NCBI GenBank assembly: GCA_028095005.1
Contig: CM051459.1
Location: forward strand, 204,019,902 to 204,083,901
Direction: 5' to 3'
Origin: Rhynchospora pubera
Lineage: Eukaryota; Streptophyta; Magnoliopsida; Poales; Cyperaceae
Length of the DNA: 64,000 bases
A model generated the notes under the pieces. That model saw nothing but the letters and a program-made list of their open reading frames with translations, was not told the origin of the DNA and did not search any database. The translations under genes were made by a program, and so were the position numbers. This document shows positions 33,410-44,433 of the stretch, piece by piece. Numbering within the stretch: position 1 is the stretch's first letter; each line of letters opens with the position of its first letter.

Positions 33410-34717
33410 TTAACAGAAAGCATACACAGGAGTCATGTTCGCCTGGTACAACCCAAAATTCTGCTCAACACCACCTGGCTTTTCGTTTTCATTAAACATC
33501 TCAAATACAAATCCATCTAATTTTTTGTTTGGTCTCATTGGAGTGCCAGAACCCAATATATAGTAACGACAGAATGAATTGTACATTGCAGAGAGATAGG
33601 GGGTTGTGATTTCTCCGTTGCCACCTGATGGCCACCCGGTCTCGCCCACTACTACCCCTAACGAGCTCCCTCCATTCTTCTCTAGAGCAGCATAAAAGGC
33701 ATCCAACATTGCATGAATCAGAGAATGGTACTCCAAGTTGCCATCAACAACACCAGGTGCTGATGATTTGGTATTAGCATATTCTTTGGAGATATGGGAT
33801 GTGTCAGATGCATACGCAAAGTACGGATAGGCATTAACCATAAGGATGCTATCGCCATTCTGCATATTATTGAGGGCTTGTATAATTGCTGTCATGTCAC
33901 TCATGGCTGCATCAGCAAAATTCGAAGCAGATGGGGGAAAAGAAATGCCAAGAGCGCTCATGGGCACTGTAGTGGTAATCTTGAGTTGGGAAAGTGCTCC
34001 GATAGGCTTAATGGCCTTATAGAGGTTAAGCATGGCCGGTGCAACGTACTTTCCTAGGCTCCCCGGAACGACTTCATTGCCGACCACAAGATACTCGTAA
34101 AGTGTATTGTTCATGTATGGGACAATGTTGGTGCTGACCCATGTAGTTGCAGCTGCTGGGTTGTTGGCTAGAGTTGGCAGATCATCGTCCAAGGTGCCAA
34201 TTGCAACATTGATTCCTTGACCCCTGAGGGCTTCTTGAATTTGTGCATCAGGTTTGAAAATTCTCATTTTCTGATAGTTGCACTTTTTGTATTGTGCAAC
34301 AACTTCCGTGGGGGATGGAAGATTGGTTCCTTCCGTTCCGTAGCATACACCTATGCTTGCTGCATTAATGTTTAAGGATAAATGCAAGGGGTTCGTAATA
34401 ATTTGCATTGAATCAGGTGAATAACATGTAGTTTTGTGATTACACAGGTAGTTTGCCTTGAGGTCAGATCTAGACACTACTAAGGCACATGTTTTGAGAA
34501 GCAGATCTTATTAAAATGCACTAGAAATGTATGAATCAAAATTTACCATTTAAAAGTCGAACTCAGTCCTGGGATTATAAGTTTTAATTGTAAATGAAAT
34601 GAAAGAAAGAAAAGCATGATATGGCTGGGGTATCATTAATTTCTTACTTGTCCGTCGAATTTGTTGAATGCATATAAGTGTACAAAGGATCATGCAAAAA
34701 ATCGAAACTGATTCCAT
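33410..34717 (-). CDS. secreted glucan endo-1,3-beta-glucosidase, GH17; exons 34717-34648, 34359-33410
   Basis: Two exons join to 339 residues. Exon 1 (23 codons and one base) encodes a hydrophobic signal peptide (SIFCMILCTLICI), a typical GH17 gene shape with the intron just after it. The mature protein starts near SIGVCYGTEGTNLPSP. The proton-donor Glu is in VVGNEVVPG (about E119) and the nucleophile in VVVGETGWPSGG (about E263); FEMFNENEKPG near the end is the family signature. The enzyme hydrolyses beta-1,3-glucan (callose or fungal wall glucan) outside the cell. It stops soon after YQANMTPVYAFC, with no X8 domain or GPI tail, as in soluble PR-2 type enzymes. A continuous frame runs on into the intron up to 34477, but the family start and the acceptor ATGCAG at 34360 support the spliced model. 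Confidence 0.92.
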
Positions 34718-34879
34718 CTCTATTATCTGGTGCTATTGTTACCGTCAACCTGGAAAATATGTGATAATTAGTATCAGTGATACTATATTCTGTAATTTTT
34801 GTGGTTAGTGTTAAAAAAAGTGGGAAGTGGCCTCAGCCATCAGATTTCAATACATTAAGAAATTTTTTTTTTTTTGGCA

Positions 34880-34886
34880 AGGATCC

Positions 34887-34939
<53 letters not shown>
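34880..34939. repeat. (TA)n(GA)n compound microsatellite
   Basis: About nine TA units pass directly into about sixteen GA units, immediately before the first of three foldback elements. Confidence 0.92.
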
Positions 34940-34942
<3 letters not shown>

Positions 34943-35332
34943 TCTATTGTGAACCATGATGCATAGAGACTTCCGTGCACCATGACCGTTTTGGTTGGTG
35001 ATTTTGCAAATTGACAAATCTAAATTAGCCAACCCAATCTATATATTAAAATATCATAGAAAACAAAATTTTACATTTTTTTAAATTTTTTTACTATTTT
35101 TTTTCGAATTTTTTAAAGCTTGCTATTTTTTGCCACAAAATACACTAATTTGTAGCAAAAAATGGCAAGTTTTAAAAAATTCGAAAAAAATAGTAAAAAA
35201 TTTTCAAAAATTGTAAAATTTTGTTTACTATGATATTTCAATATATAGATTGAGTTTGTTAAATTAGATTGAGAATTTGTGGAACCACTAACCAAAACAG
35301 TCATGGTGCACGGAAGCTTCTATGCATCATGG
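34936..35332. mobile_element. foldback MITE, ends ACCATGATGCATAGA
   Basis: Left arm CCATGATGCATAGAGACTTC with CGTGCACCATGACCGTTTTG is mirrored at 35297-35332 by GTGCACGGAAGCTTCTATGC and CATCATGG. The arms continue inward with AATATATAGATTG and A/T-rich sequence around TTGCCACAAAA. A truncated relative is at 14398-14640. No target duplication assigned; it abuts the microsatellite. Confidence 0.78.
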
Positions 35333-35704
35333 GCTAAAGTGCCATAGAAGTCTTTTTTGAGACATTTTTTTAAGATCCGAAATTTAATCGGTCAATCCAA
35401 ACCGTTCAAATTGATCAGTATATTGAAATACCATTGAAGACTAAATTTTACATTTTTTTTTAAAATTTTTGGTATTTATTTTGATATGTTCAAATTGGAG
35501 GGTCTGAAATACTCCAATTATAACGTTTTTTTAAAATATCATAATAAATAGCAAAAAAATTCGAAAAAAATGTAAAATTTGGTCTCCAAGGGTATTTTAA
35601 TGTGGTGAATAACTTGAACTGTTCGGATTGAGTATTTGAATTTTGAATCTTGAAAAACGACTCTATGGCACAGGACCCTCTGTGTCATCTATGGCATATT
35701 AGCC
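35333..35704. mobile_element. foldback MITE, ends GTGCCATAGA
   Basis: GCTAAAGTGCCATAGAAGTC at the left is answered on the minus strand by GGCTAATATGCCATAGATGA and by GTGCCATAGAGTCG further in. The arms carry CGGTCAATCCAAACCGTTCA and AACTGTTCGGATTGAG, the module also found in the 25071/27713 family. Right edge approximate. Confidence 0.65.
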
Positions 35705-35710
35705 ATCCTC

Positions 35711-36136
35711 TATATATATAGAGAGTTTTGCTATGGTGAGTTGCAACTCACCAAAGCGTCCGTGAGTCGCACTCAAAATTCCGAAATTTAGTTCAAAATG
35801 ACCGATCCAAACCCGTCTAATCGATCTCCCTATTGAAATCTCCATGCAGACCAAATTTTATATTTTTTCGAAATTTTTAAATTTTTTTTTGAAATTTTAG
35901 AAAATCATTAATCTAATTAGTTTTGAACCATTAAAAAACAACAGTTTTTAAAAAACTGAAATAAATACTTCAAAATTTCAAAAAAAAAATATAAAATTTG
36001 GTCTGCATGGAGATTTCAATAGGGAGATCATATTAGACGGTTTGGATCGGTCATTTTGAATCAAATTTAGGAATTTTGAGTGCGACTCACAGACTATTTG
36101 GTGAGTCGCGACTCACCATAGCAAAACTATATATAT
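35711..36136. mobile_element. foldback MITE, ends GTTTTGCTATGGTGAGT
   Basis: The element is about 35721-36127. GTTTTGCTATGGTGAGTTGC on the left and, on the minus strand, GTTTTGCTATGGTGAGTCGC on the right are nearly identical. The arms stay paired through GTGAGTCGCACTCAAAATTCC, ATGACCGATCCAAACC and TCCATGCAGACCAAATTTTATA, about 150 bp each, so the whole can form one long hairpin. TATATATAT on each side may be a target duplication, or simple repeat. Confidence 0.85.
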
Positions 36137-39100
36137 GGCAAGAAATAATTCTTCCAATTAATTAATTATAGAACATACCATTGATTGATGTTTTAAAACA
36201 TAAAAACCATCTTTGTTTCTATTGAGCAAGGAGAGACTCAAAGGCTTTCTTATTTATTACAAACTCGAACCAAAATTAATTTTCATCATTGCGTCTCCAT
36301 ATTAAAAATGATACCTAAGAGACCAGCTATCCACAAGGAGGAAATATTATTGCACAATTATTTTATTATTTTTTTTGAAAAAAAGCAACCGTTGGGGTTA
36401 CTGTTTCATTGTATGAAACAAAGGTTTGATAAATAATACCACACAATGGGTTGTAAGAAAAATCCCTTTTCAGCTAGCCTCTGTTGTGGTTTGCCTCGAC
36501 TTGATAACAACAAAAGCAATAACGACATCAACACCACATAGTCGTGTAATCATTGATAAGAAATAGTGAAATACTTAGCAACATTTCAAAAGAAAATTAC
36601 CTTAGTTGCAGGCTTGCAGCTTTACCCAGTTATCAATTTAGCTGTGATATCTTCAACAAAGTCTTGGTCCTTTATAGAGTCGACTAAATGTTTCGAATAG
36701 ATTTACTGACGTCAATTATCAAATGTATTTGACTCTTTCTGTCGTTGAATTTTATTGCATGACATTATTCATTCACCTTTATTTGATTAATTAATGATTC
36801 TGTTTTTCATTGCCACATTATGAGTTTCCATTTCCAAGGATTTTCCTAGTATCTTGTACTTATAAATAGATATGCTAGAATTAGATTATTTTTAAAATTA
36901 TGTAAGTTTCTGCTGACATATCAAAACGGTCAAGAAGTCAATATTATGATCGATATGTAAATTAAAATTTTAGGAAATCAAAATTCTTGTATTAGGAAAA
37001 ACTGATCTCATTTGATCTGACAAGGTTTATAAATTACTTGTTTGTGGATATTTGTTTATTAGTTTGGTCCCAAACGACCGGTTCTCATTCAGTCCTGTGC
37101 TGGTCTCGGCGACTCGGCCCATATCAGTTGACATGGTTAAGCCTATTGGACCTTCACTTTATATAGGTTATTAAAATCAGATAAATTCACTTCCAATGTG
37201 CGTGTTTGTTTTTCCTTTCATATGATAGGATTATGCCTTCTAGCTAATTTAAACCTGTATACATATCTTGTATGAATTTTGAGAAGATCCCCTAAAAGCT
37301 ACGTTATTTCGTGTACATTGCATCCGGATTATTAAACAATTCAGAGTGTGTGCCATAAATTCTCTGCAATGTAAACTATGGCAACAGATAGGGATTCCTC
37401 TGACTCTCCTGTGGAAGTTCGAATTCCCAAATTATATCCTACTTTTGATCAATATAGAACGAATCATAATAAGTTGTGGAGTTAGTTTTTTTAACCAAAT
37501 TATTGATGCTCGAACTTTGTTGAACTTTCTCTTCCAAGTTGAAACCTGGTGTACCAGAAAAATTTGCTGAATATATTTTAGTTATTCTTCAATAGACATT
37601 TTTTAGGCTCGAATATTGAGATTTATAGACAGCTTTAATCAAAACTTGTTAAAAGAAGAAAATGTCATCATTTTCTTAAAAATAGATTCCTCCATAAATT
37701 GAAGGATTTCATGTGAGACGTTATATTGGGTATAAAGCTGATAAAGAAAAATCTCCAATGTTTTTAAAAATAAAAATCTTTATAATCGATCGGAAGTTTA
37801 GGGAGGTCCAATATCATTATCTCAATGTTGACAGTATTGGCAATTTAGCTAGAAAAAGAAATAGGAAAGAGGAATGCCAGGCCCAAAAAAATAAATAATA
37901 AATAAATAATAGAGCCATTCCAATTTATTGCAAATAAACATGGAATCCAGACCATATATCTAGGAATATGCTCCTGCTCTGGTGAAGCCGAAAATGTCAA
38001 ATGACTAGGTGGTACCACAATAAGACCCTTGAGCCGACAATGATAAGCGCCTATTGCTGGCACATTTTGTCCTTTCATTTATCTCCCCTTTCCTCCCTCT
38101 GGCTTTCTGGATCCTATGGAATATGTATTGATATGCCTCCCTACCTGAACTTTTTTTCCTTTTAAGTTCGTCTCTTAATTGTTTTCCTTGCAAATTAACT
38201 AGAATTTTAGACTAAATTCGCCACAAGTTTATTTTCATCAAAAAAATTTGCCACAAGTTTTAGAAATTTTTTTTTTTGGAAGAAAATTAGGGGTCAACCC
38301 CATGAGTTTTAAAAAAATATATTCTAAAGTTTCATTGGATCACTCAGTTTTGATTTATCGTCTACATCCACTAGATATTTATTTTGAATCATAAATGATA
38401 ACTTCTATAGTTGAATTTTTTACCTCAATTCTCACTTAAGAAGCATTGTCTTTAAACTCTATCAAAGTTGGTTAGCAAATCCTATTTGTTTTGGCCATCA
38501 ATGTATGGTTAAACAATATTATCAAGGATGTATTTCTAGGTCGCTTTTTCAAAGTTGTTGTCCGCAATCATATATATAAATTCTTTGATTCATACTTTAA
38601 TAGTAAAATTATTTTGTCTACTATATCTTTGGTCCAACATGGAGAATTCATGTTTTTTGTCTTCTATAAGATCGAAACTATATATTCATTATTTCCTTTT
38701 TCTCTGTTTAAATCTTTCTGAATTAGCAATGCCGTAGAGCGAAGGCAATTTCAATGGTTCACTAGCCATACATTGATGGCACACATTCATGAAAAATGTA
38801 GTCTCAAAAAGGTACAGTGTTTTGGGGCTTTAGCTGGGTTTTAGCTGTTCATAATGTCTCTATATGCTTTGGCATACATTGATACACATACACCTCTCAA
38901 TTCTCATCCTTCCATGTGATACGAGAAATGGAATGGACCAGGATGAGTACATGTACTGCATTATTTGGTCCTTTATTGTCCATCAACATATATTGGGAAA
39001 CAAGTCTGACTTTAACATATATAGCTAGTTTGTTGTTTCTATTTATTTACTGTTAACAATAACTCAAAACTTACAATCTTCAAAATAAGCATCTTAATTA

Positions 39101-40258
39101 AATTAAAATCTAATATTTCAAGTTAATTTGATTACATTATGCAAATAAAAAAATAATAAAACGATAAAAGTTTAATCGTATGTATCAAACTATGTACGTA
39201 CATCAAATTTATAGCATTTTGTATTTATTGTTTTAAATGTGACATTGAATTATGTTCAATTTGTATAAATTTTGCTACAGAAATAATCGATATATAAAAC
39301 CCACAAGTCTATTTTTAATTATATCTTAATTTTTTAAATTCGTTAATTCTGTCTTCTTACAAAGTTTTGATAATGTGATTTATGCAGTTTAGCAGTTGAA
39401 TAGTGATTTAGCACTTATCGGTGATAAAATGGTGTGCGATGATAAAATAGTGATAAAATAATTATGTGACATGAACGGAAATCTAGATAAAATTGCGATA
39501 AAACGGAGTTTTTGAAAGCTTGCTTTATTGTATTAAAAAGATTAACAAAATTATTTATACACCCTGAACCTTTAAAAATTTGTATGGCACGACATCAATG
39601 GCAATTGGCAAATACCAAATAATAAAATTCTGGATGGCAAATTTTAACGGTCTGGATAATTAATGATACACAATTTTCACCTAGCTAAGCCGTGAGTTGC
39701 AGAAAGAATATATAAGACATTTCAACGAGTTATATGAATTTCATCCACCCTTGGATATATGGATAATTACTGTTTGGATATATCAACGAGGTTCTCTATT
39801 TCATTTTTAAGCACAGTTCGAAGGTCTTTTTCATATCTGCACACAATCTCATTAACTTTAACACAATTAGATAATATTATCAAGGAAAATAGATCACTAG
39901 TTCAAAGTACCTGAAGTACTAGCTAGAATTGTGGACACAAAAAATTGACCATGAAGCGCATATATAGGAGTCTTCTTTCATGCAATACAAAGAATAAGTA
40001 GATAAAATATCCATTACTTCAGATGTTACACTTGTAATCTTAACAGGAGCATGACAGGAAAATTAAAGCCTCCCTTTGTCCTTTTCTCTTTCTCCTTTCT
40101 CTTGGTATACAAGATCCTTTCCATGCAAGGACCATTACAGCTCAAAATTCTGTCCCATTCCCCATTGTCCAAATCTCAACAGCCATTCTCGTGATTTCAT
40201 GCATGGCCACACACCACCACACAATCCCTGAACATAATATCACATCCATGCCAACAAT
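36137..40258. other. 4.1-kb intergenic stretch without recognised genes
   Basis: No family-like open frame, repeat pair or RNA gene was recognised. A short GATAAAA-rich patch occurs at about 39415-39505. Frames near 37346 and 37845-38193 have no supporting motif. Confidence 0.4.
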
Positions 40259-40259
40259 C

Positions 40260-40268
40260 TATATAAAA
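40260..40268 (+). promoter_or_regulatory. TATA box of the germin-like gene
   Basis: TATATAAAA lies about 52 bp before the ATG at 40321, a plausible spacing for a short plant 5' leader. Confidence 0.65.
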
Positions 40269-40320
40269 ACCGTTATTACTCTCATTAAACCAACCCTCGA
40301 AGAGCAAAATATAATTCAAC

Positions 40321-41211
40321 ATGCATCCTCTCTTCCTCCTATCACTTCTCCTGCTCTCTTGCAGTGCCTCAGCTCTGCAGGATGACTATTGTGTCGCTAA
40401 CCTTAAAGGTGCCAACACACCTTCGGGTTACCAATGCAAGGATCCTTCTACTGTAACGGTAGATGACTTTGTGTTCTCTGGCCTCGGTGTGGAAGGAAAC
40501 ACATCTAACCTTATTAAGGCTGCTGTTACACCTGCCTTTGTCGCGCAGTTTCCCGGTACCAACGGGCTTGGGATATCGGCTGCCAGGCTAGATCTTGCAC
40601 CAGGTGGTGTTGTCCCACTTCACACACACCCTGCTGCTTCGGAGCTCCTCATTGTTGTCCAAGGATCAATCTGTGCTGGGTTTATAACCAGTGGGTCTAA
40701 CAAAGTGTACTATAAGACTCTTAAGAAGGGTGACACCATGCTTTTCCCTCAAGGGCTTCTCCATTTCCAGGTAAAATAAAAGTTTCTGGACGTTTAACAA
40801 GTGGAACGAGTCTTAGCAACTTTAACGTAACTTCATGGAGTCAGAATGCAAATTAAATAACTTAAAAGCAAAACCAGAATACTTGCACTTGGATGAGAGT
40901 TGAAAACTTGAAATACTTTGTAATGTGAAGTACAACTTTACACTCGCTACTGACAGTTCACAGTTATCTTAACTAATAGTTTAAAATTTAATACGCAATA
41001 AACATTAATTGTGTGTGTGTGTATGCAGATAAACGCAGGAGGGACAAATGCGGTAGCTCTTGTCAGCTTCAGCAGCCCAAACCCTGGTCTCCAGATTACT
41101 GCATTTGCACTTTTCGCAAACAGCCTTCCATCACCAACAGTTGAGAAGGTCACCTTCCTTGATGATTATGAGGTGAAGAAGCTCAAGGGTGTGCTTGGTG
41201 GAACAAATTGA
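40321..41211 (+). CDS. germin-like protein, auxin-binding protein ABP19/20 type; exons 40321-40770, 41029-41211
   Basis: Two exons join to 210 residues, the usual germin size. A signal peptide (about 1-18, LFLLSLLLLSCSASA) targets the apoplast. Cys24 and Cys39 form the conserved N-terminal disulfide. The cupin metal site is complete: H101 and H103 in HTHPAASE, E108, and H148 in GLLHFQ, the residues that bind manganese in barley germin. KKGD (135-138) matches the RGD/KGD tripeptide position, and NTS at 60-62 is a possible glycosylation site. VTVDDFVFSGLGVEGNTSNLIKAAVTPAF is close to peach ABP19/20. Members can be superoxide dismutases or wall proteins; the activity of this one is not determinable here. 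The single intron is just before INAGGTNAVALVSFSS. Confidence 0.94.
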
Positions 41212-41253
41212 TCATGTCTTGAAGTGTATTCTTTAATTTAAGTTTGACCATCC

Positions 41254-41266
41254 CCCCCCCCCCCCA
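41254..41266. repeat. C homopolymer
   Basis: A run of about 13 C, 40 bp after the germin-like stop codon, in its probable 3' UTR. Exact length may be a sequencing or assembly estimate. Confidence 0.75.
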
Positions 41267-41506
41267 TATTTTGATGTTTGTCATTAAGCATGTCATTTGT
41301 TGTCTTGTTTGCTGAAGCCCTTGTTTGTAATAAGAACTTGTGAATTATAAGAGTTGATTAGTTTTTTTATTTCTTAATTTTCAGTACGCAATGATATATG
41401 CTTCGTTAGTGTTGTTGCATACAAATATTTGAACGATTTCTTAGAAAAAGAAACTATGCTTTGTAGCAAGAGAAATAGATAAGTGCAAATTAGTATCCTT
41501 ATATAT

Positions 41507-41586
41507 GTGTTTTTGGATGCACAAGAATAAAAAATTAAATAAGAATAAATTCTAAATTTTTTATTCTTGTGAAATTCAAACAACAC
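41507..41586. repeat. 80-bp hairpin repeat, copy A
   Basis: GTGTTTTTGGATGCACAAGA pairs with the right arm TCTTGTGAAATTCAAACAAC across an AT-rich loop. A diverged direct copy lies at about 41873-41955. Confidence 0.6.
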
Positions 41587-41677
41587 AAAAAAAAATTTGG
41601 GCTATTATCCATATTCTAACAAAACCATAAAATTAGAATAAAGAATTTGGACAAGCACTCATTTCGAAATTCTTATT

Positions 41678-41836
41678 CTTATCGCCATTTGGATCGCTTA
41701 GGAATAAGAGGAATAGTATATTCCTAGGCAGAAAATATTGGAAAGTGTGTAACTTTATGAAGAGTTTGAATGATTAGGAATTTCCGCCTATGAAGAAGTT
41801 ATTTCTCTTATTCCTAAGCGATCCAAACGGCCCCAA
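41678..41836. mobile_element. Tourist-like hairpin MITE
   Basis: GGATCGCTTAGGAATAAGAG near the left is repeated inverted at the right (CTCTTATTCCTAAGCGATCC), with ends reading CCATTTGGAT and CCGTTTGGAT. The core ATTGGAAAGTGTGTAACTTT matches the core of the element at 5469-5625. The target duplication is not clear. Confidence 0.72.
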
Positions 41837-41872
41837 ATCCTTATTCAACCCATCATCTAAACAACCCACAGG

Positions 41873-41955
41873 AATTTGGATGCTCAAGAATAAGGATGCA
41901 GATAAGAATAATTAGTTCCAAATTTCTTATTTTTGTTAAACCCAAACAACACAAG
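41873..41955. repeat. 80-bp hairpin repeat, copy B
   Basis: TTTGGATGCTCAAGAATAAG through AACCCAAACAACACAAG parallels copy A at 41507 in the same direction. Confidence 0.5.
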
Positions 41956-41959
41956 AATA

Positions 41960-42565
41960 AAAAAATTGAGAAAATTTTTTTTCTATACCCCTCAAAACTA
42001 AGAAAATGATAGATTTGCCCCTCAAAATTAATTTCTTCTATTTTTACCCCCCAAAATCACATTTTCTTTCTAAATTTACCACTTCCTTCTTTTTTATAAT
42101 ATATTTAACAATAAAATAACAAAAATATAAATTTCGGACCATTATGCCCCTAGTATCCCAAGATCCCAAAATCAATCGATCGAAACCAATCAATTCGAAT
42201 GCCAGTCAGCCTCCGTTTCTCTCACTCGCTCGAACCATAGATCGAAGGGCCTCGCCTGGTTCTTCCCTTTGCCCTTGCTCTCTTCATCGCATTGCCCCTC
42301 TCTCCATCCACCCTATTTCAGCGCTCCTTCAAATGGAAACCTCTCCTCTCGTTGTGCGCCAAGGCATGAAGATCTGGTTGTGCGCCTTGTCCCTCTCTCG
42401 TGCTGAGTACCTCACCTCGTTGGAAGAAAAGGTAAAGCTACGCGTTGAGCAGTGGGACTAGCCTGTAGGTAAGTACCTCAGCCTCGAACTGAGAGGTTCC
42501 CTCTGCTTCTCTGATTCAGATTCTTCCTTCGGCTCTGCTGGCAAGAGCAGCCTCAAAGAGAAGTA
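41960..42565. other. GC-rich island with transposon-like left flank
   Basis: CCCCTCAAAACTAAG...GCCCCTCAAAATTAATTT (41985-42060) looks like the terminal region of a Mutator-like element, and 42140-42470 is CT/GC-rich with an open frame (42144-42461) lacking any recognised domain. It may be a captured gene fragment; a matching right end was not found. Confidence 0.35.
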
Positions 42566-43615
42566 GCTGTTGTCAGTGGCGAATTTAGAAAAAATATTTA
42601 GGTGGGGCTGAGTTTATAAGAACATTAGACCAACATAAGTTCATCATATATCCATCTCATACAATACTAAAGATATAGTTTAAAGCCATATTATAAAAAA
42701 AAGGGAGAAATTAGAGTCATGCCACTCAAAAGTTGTAAAATTAGAAAAATGCCACCCCAAACTAAAGCCTTTGAAATATGCCACTCTAAATACAATTAAT
42801 TTAGCAATTTGCCACATTTGCCGTATTGAATAGGTCATTTGTATAACATTTTTTTTGTATTTGAACAAATTGCCCCTGTAATTGATCTTTCTCCTCTAAT
42901 CTGCACGTCTTTTTCCCCAATCTTCATGCCGCTCTCACTGATGAAATTGTTGCCCGTCTAATAGCCCTGGCTCTCTATATCCCTCTCACCTCGCCACAGC
43001 CCCCATCTTCCCCTCGCACCACAATCCTCGTCTCTACCTCTGTATTTCTCAAATGACCAAACCTAGCTGTCATTGTCGCCTTTCTCTCTTGCCCTGTATT
43101 TTTCTCTAGGAGAAGGTACATATAATTTTCTCTCTCTGGTATTTATTCGCTCACCATCTCTCTTGTACTGCCATTTACTCTCTGTATTTTGTTTTGTTTT
43201 TTCTTGTATACAACGTGCAAACATGTATACATGCACATATTGTGCTTGTGCTCGAGTTGGCTTGGACGGAAATTTCATCAGTGAGAGCCACATGGAAGTT
43301 GGGAAAAAAGATTGGTGCAGATTGGAGGAGAAAGATCAATTACAGGGGCAATTTGGTCAAATACAAGAAAATAGTATACAAATGATCTATTCATACGGCA
43401 AATATGGCAAATTGCTAAATTAATTGTATTTAGTGTGGCATATTTCAAAGGCTTTAGTTTGGGGTGACATTTTTCTAATTGTATAACTTTGGAGTGGCAT
43501 GACTCTAATTTTTCCAAAACAAAAAAAAAAATAGATGAACCACTCAAAATACATGTTGCCCTCATATTTAGGTGGGGCTTTAGCCCCCAGTAGTAGATCC
43601 GTCCCTGGCTATTGT
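42566..43615. mobile_element. hAT element, 1034 bp, containing a nested element
   Basis: The element is 42574-43607. Ends CAGTGGCGAATTTAG (left) and CAGGGACGGATCTAC (right, minus strand) resemble common plant hAT tips. Flanks GCTGTTGT (42566-42573) and GCTATTGT (43608-43615) match at 7 of 8. ATATTTAGGTGGGGCT occurs near both inner ends. No transposase is present. Confidence 0.72.
42702..43516. mobile_element. long-TIR (Mutator-like) element nested in the hAT element
   Basis: About 200 bp at each end are inverted copies: left GAAATTAGAGTCATGCCACT through TTTGAAATATGCCACT and ACAAATTGCCCCTGTAATTG; right the complement ending AGTGGCATGACTCTAATTTT. Long TIRs are typical of Mutator-like elements. 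The middle (about 42900-43300) is CT-rich, unlike the arms, with an open frame lacking a recognised domain. A-rich flanks hide the target duplication. Confidence 0.75.
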
Positions 43616-43622
43616 ATCGCAT

Positions 43623-43918
43623 GAATTATAAGTGCCAATGGCAAATATACCATCCCAGCCATCGCTAAATACAAAGTGAACATATACAGTAAATAAGGTG
43701 AACATATAGACGATTTAAGTGAACACTTACAAACAAATAAGTGTTTCATCACTTGTTCAGAAGTTTACATCCATATTCAATTTATTTTCATTGAACTTAT
43801 TTATTTGTAAGTGTTCACTTAGATCATCTATATGTTCACTTTGTTTGCTGTATATGTTCACTTTATATTTAGCGATGGCAGGGATGGCAAAACTGCAGAT
43901 GGCAGTAATCAATTTTCC
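43623..43918. mobile_element. foldback element with TGAACA/TGTTCA repeats, copy 1
   Basis: GCCATCGCTAAATA (43658) and its exact complement (ending 43879) bound arms of about 85 bp containing repeated GTGAACA and TGTTCAC. Outside them AGTGCCAATGGCAAATATACC pairs loosely with TGGCAAAACTGCAGATGGCA. The same unit recurs at 46398-46694. Confidence 0.82.
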
Positions 43919-43951
43919 TTTTTTAAAATCTATGGCCACTTGCACGGAGGC

Positions 43952-44343
43952 ACGGAGCACTATGTTGCACGGATGCGGGTGCGGGTATCGTATCGGATAC
44001 GATGCGGGTGCGGGGATTCGATATTTTTGAAAAAGTTAGGATACGGAAATATATATATATAATAATAAAAAAATCACATTTTATATCAAAATATATGATT
44101 TTTTTATAGTTCAACTACCACAATAGTGTATCTAATCCAAAAATATATTCAAAACATACTTAAAGAAATGAATCTAATGCATATCTTGACGAATTTAGAT
44201 CACATCCATCAGTCAAACACATTAAAATAATATGATTCATCACGTGAAGTATCGGTGAGAATCCCACGAGAATCGGTATCGGATACGGGTGCGATACGGA
44301 TGTGACAGCCTTTTAGAAGTATCCGTGCAACATAGACGGAGCA
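43952..44343. mobile_element. hAT-type element, 376 bp
   Basis: The element is 43960-44335 and has perfect 15-base inverted ends CTATGTTGCACGGAT. ACGGAGCA on both sides (43952-43959, 44336-44343) is an exact 8-bp duplication. GGATACGGGTGCG-type words crowd both subterminal regions. It has no coding capacity. Confidence 0.9.
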
Positions 44344-44433
44344 TGACATCGGCCATCTTGCAATCTGATGGGCGCCCATGTGACCATATGAACGGAGCGG
44401 GCTCTACCCTGACTGGCCGGCCTATTTTAAACA

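Noticed and set aside
37400..37440. tRNA B-box-like AGTTCGAATTCCC
   Set aside because: No A box or cloverleaf could be drawn around it.
37845..38193. Two overlapping minus-strand frames
   Set aside because: No conserved motif, and the frames overlap each other with no splice support.
42144..42461. 105-residue frame in a GC-rich island
   Set aside because: No domain or start context; more likely captured or leader sequence. Listed only as an island.
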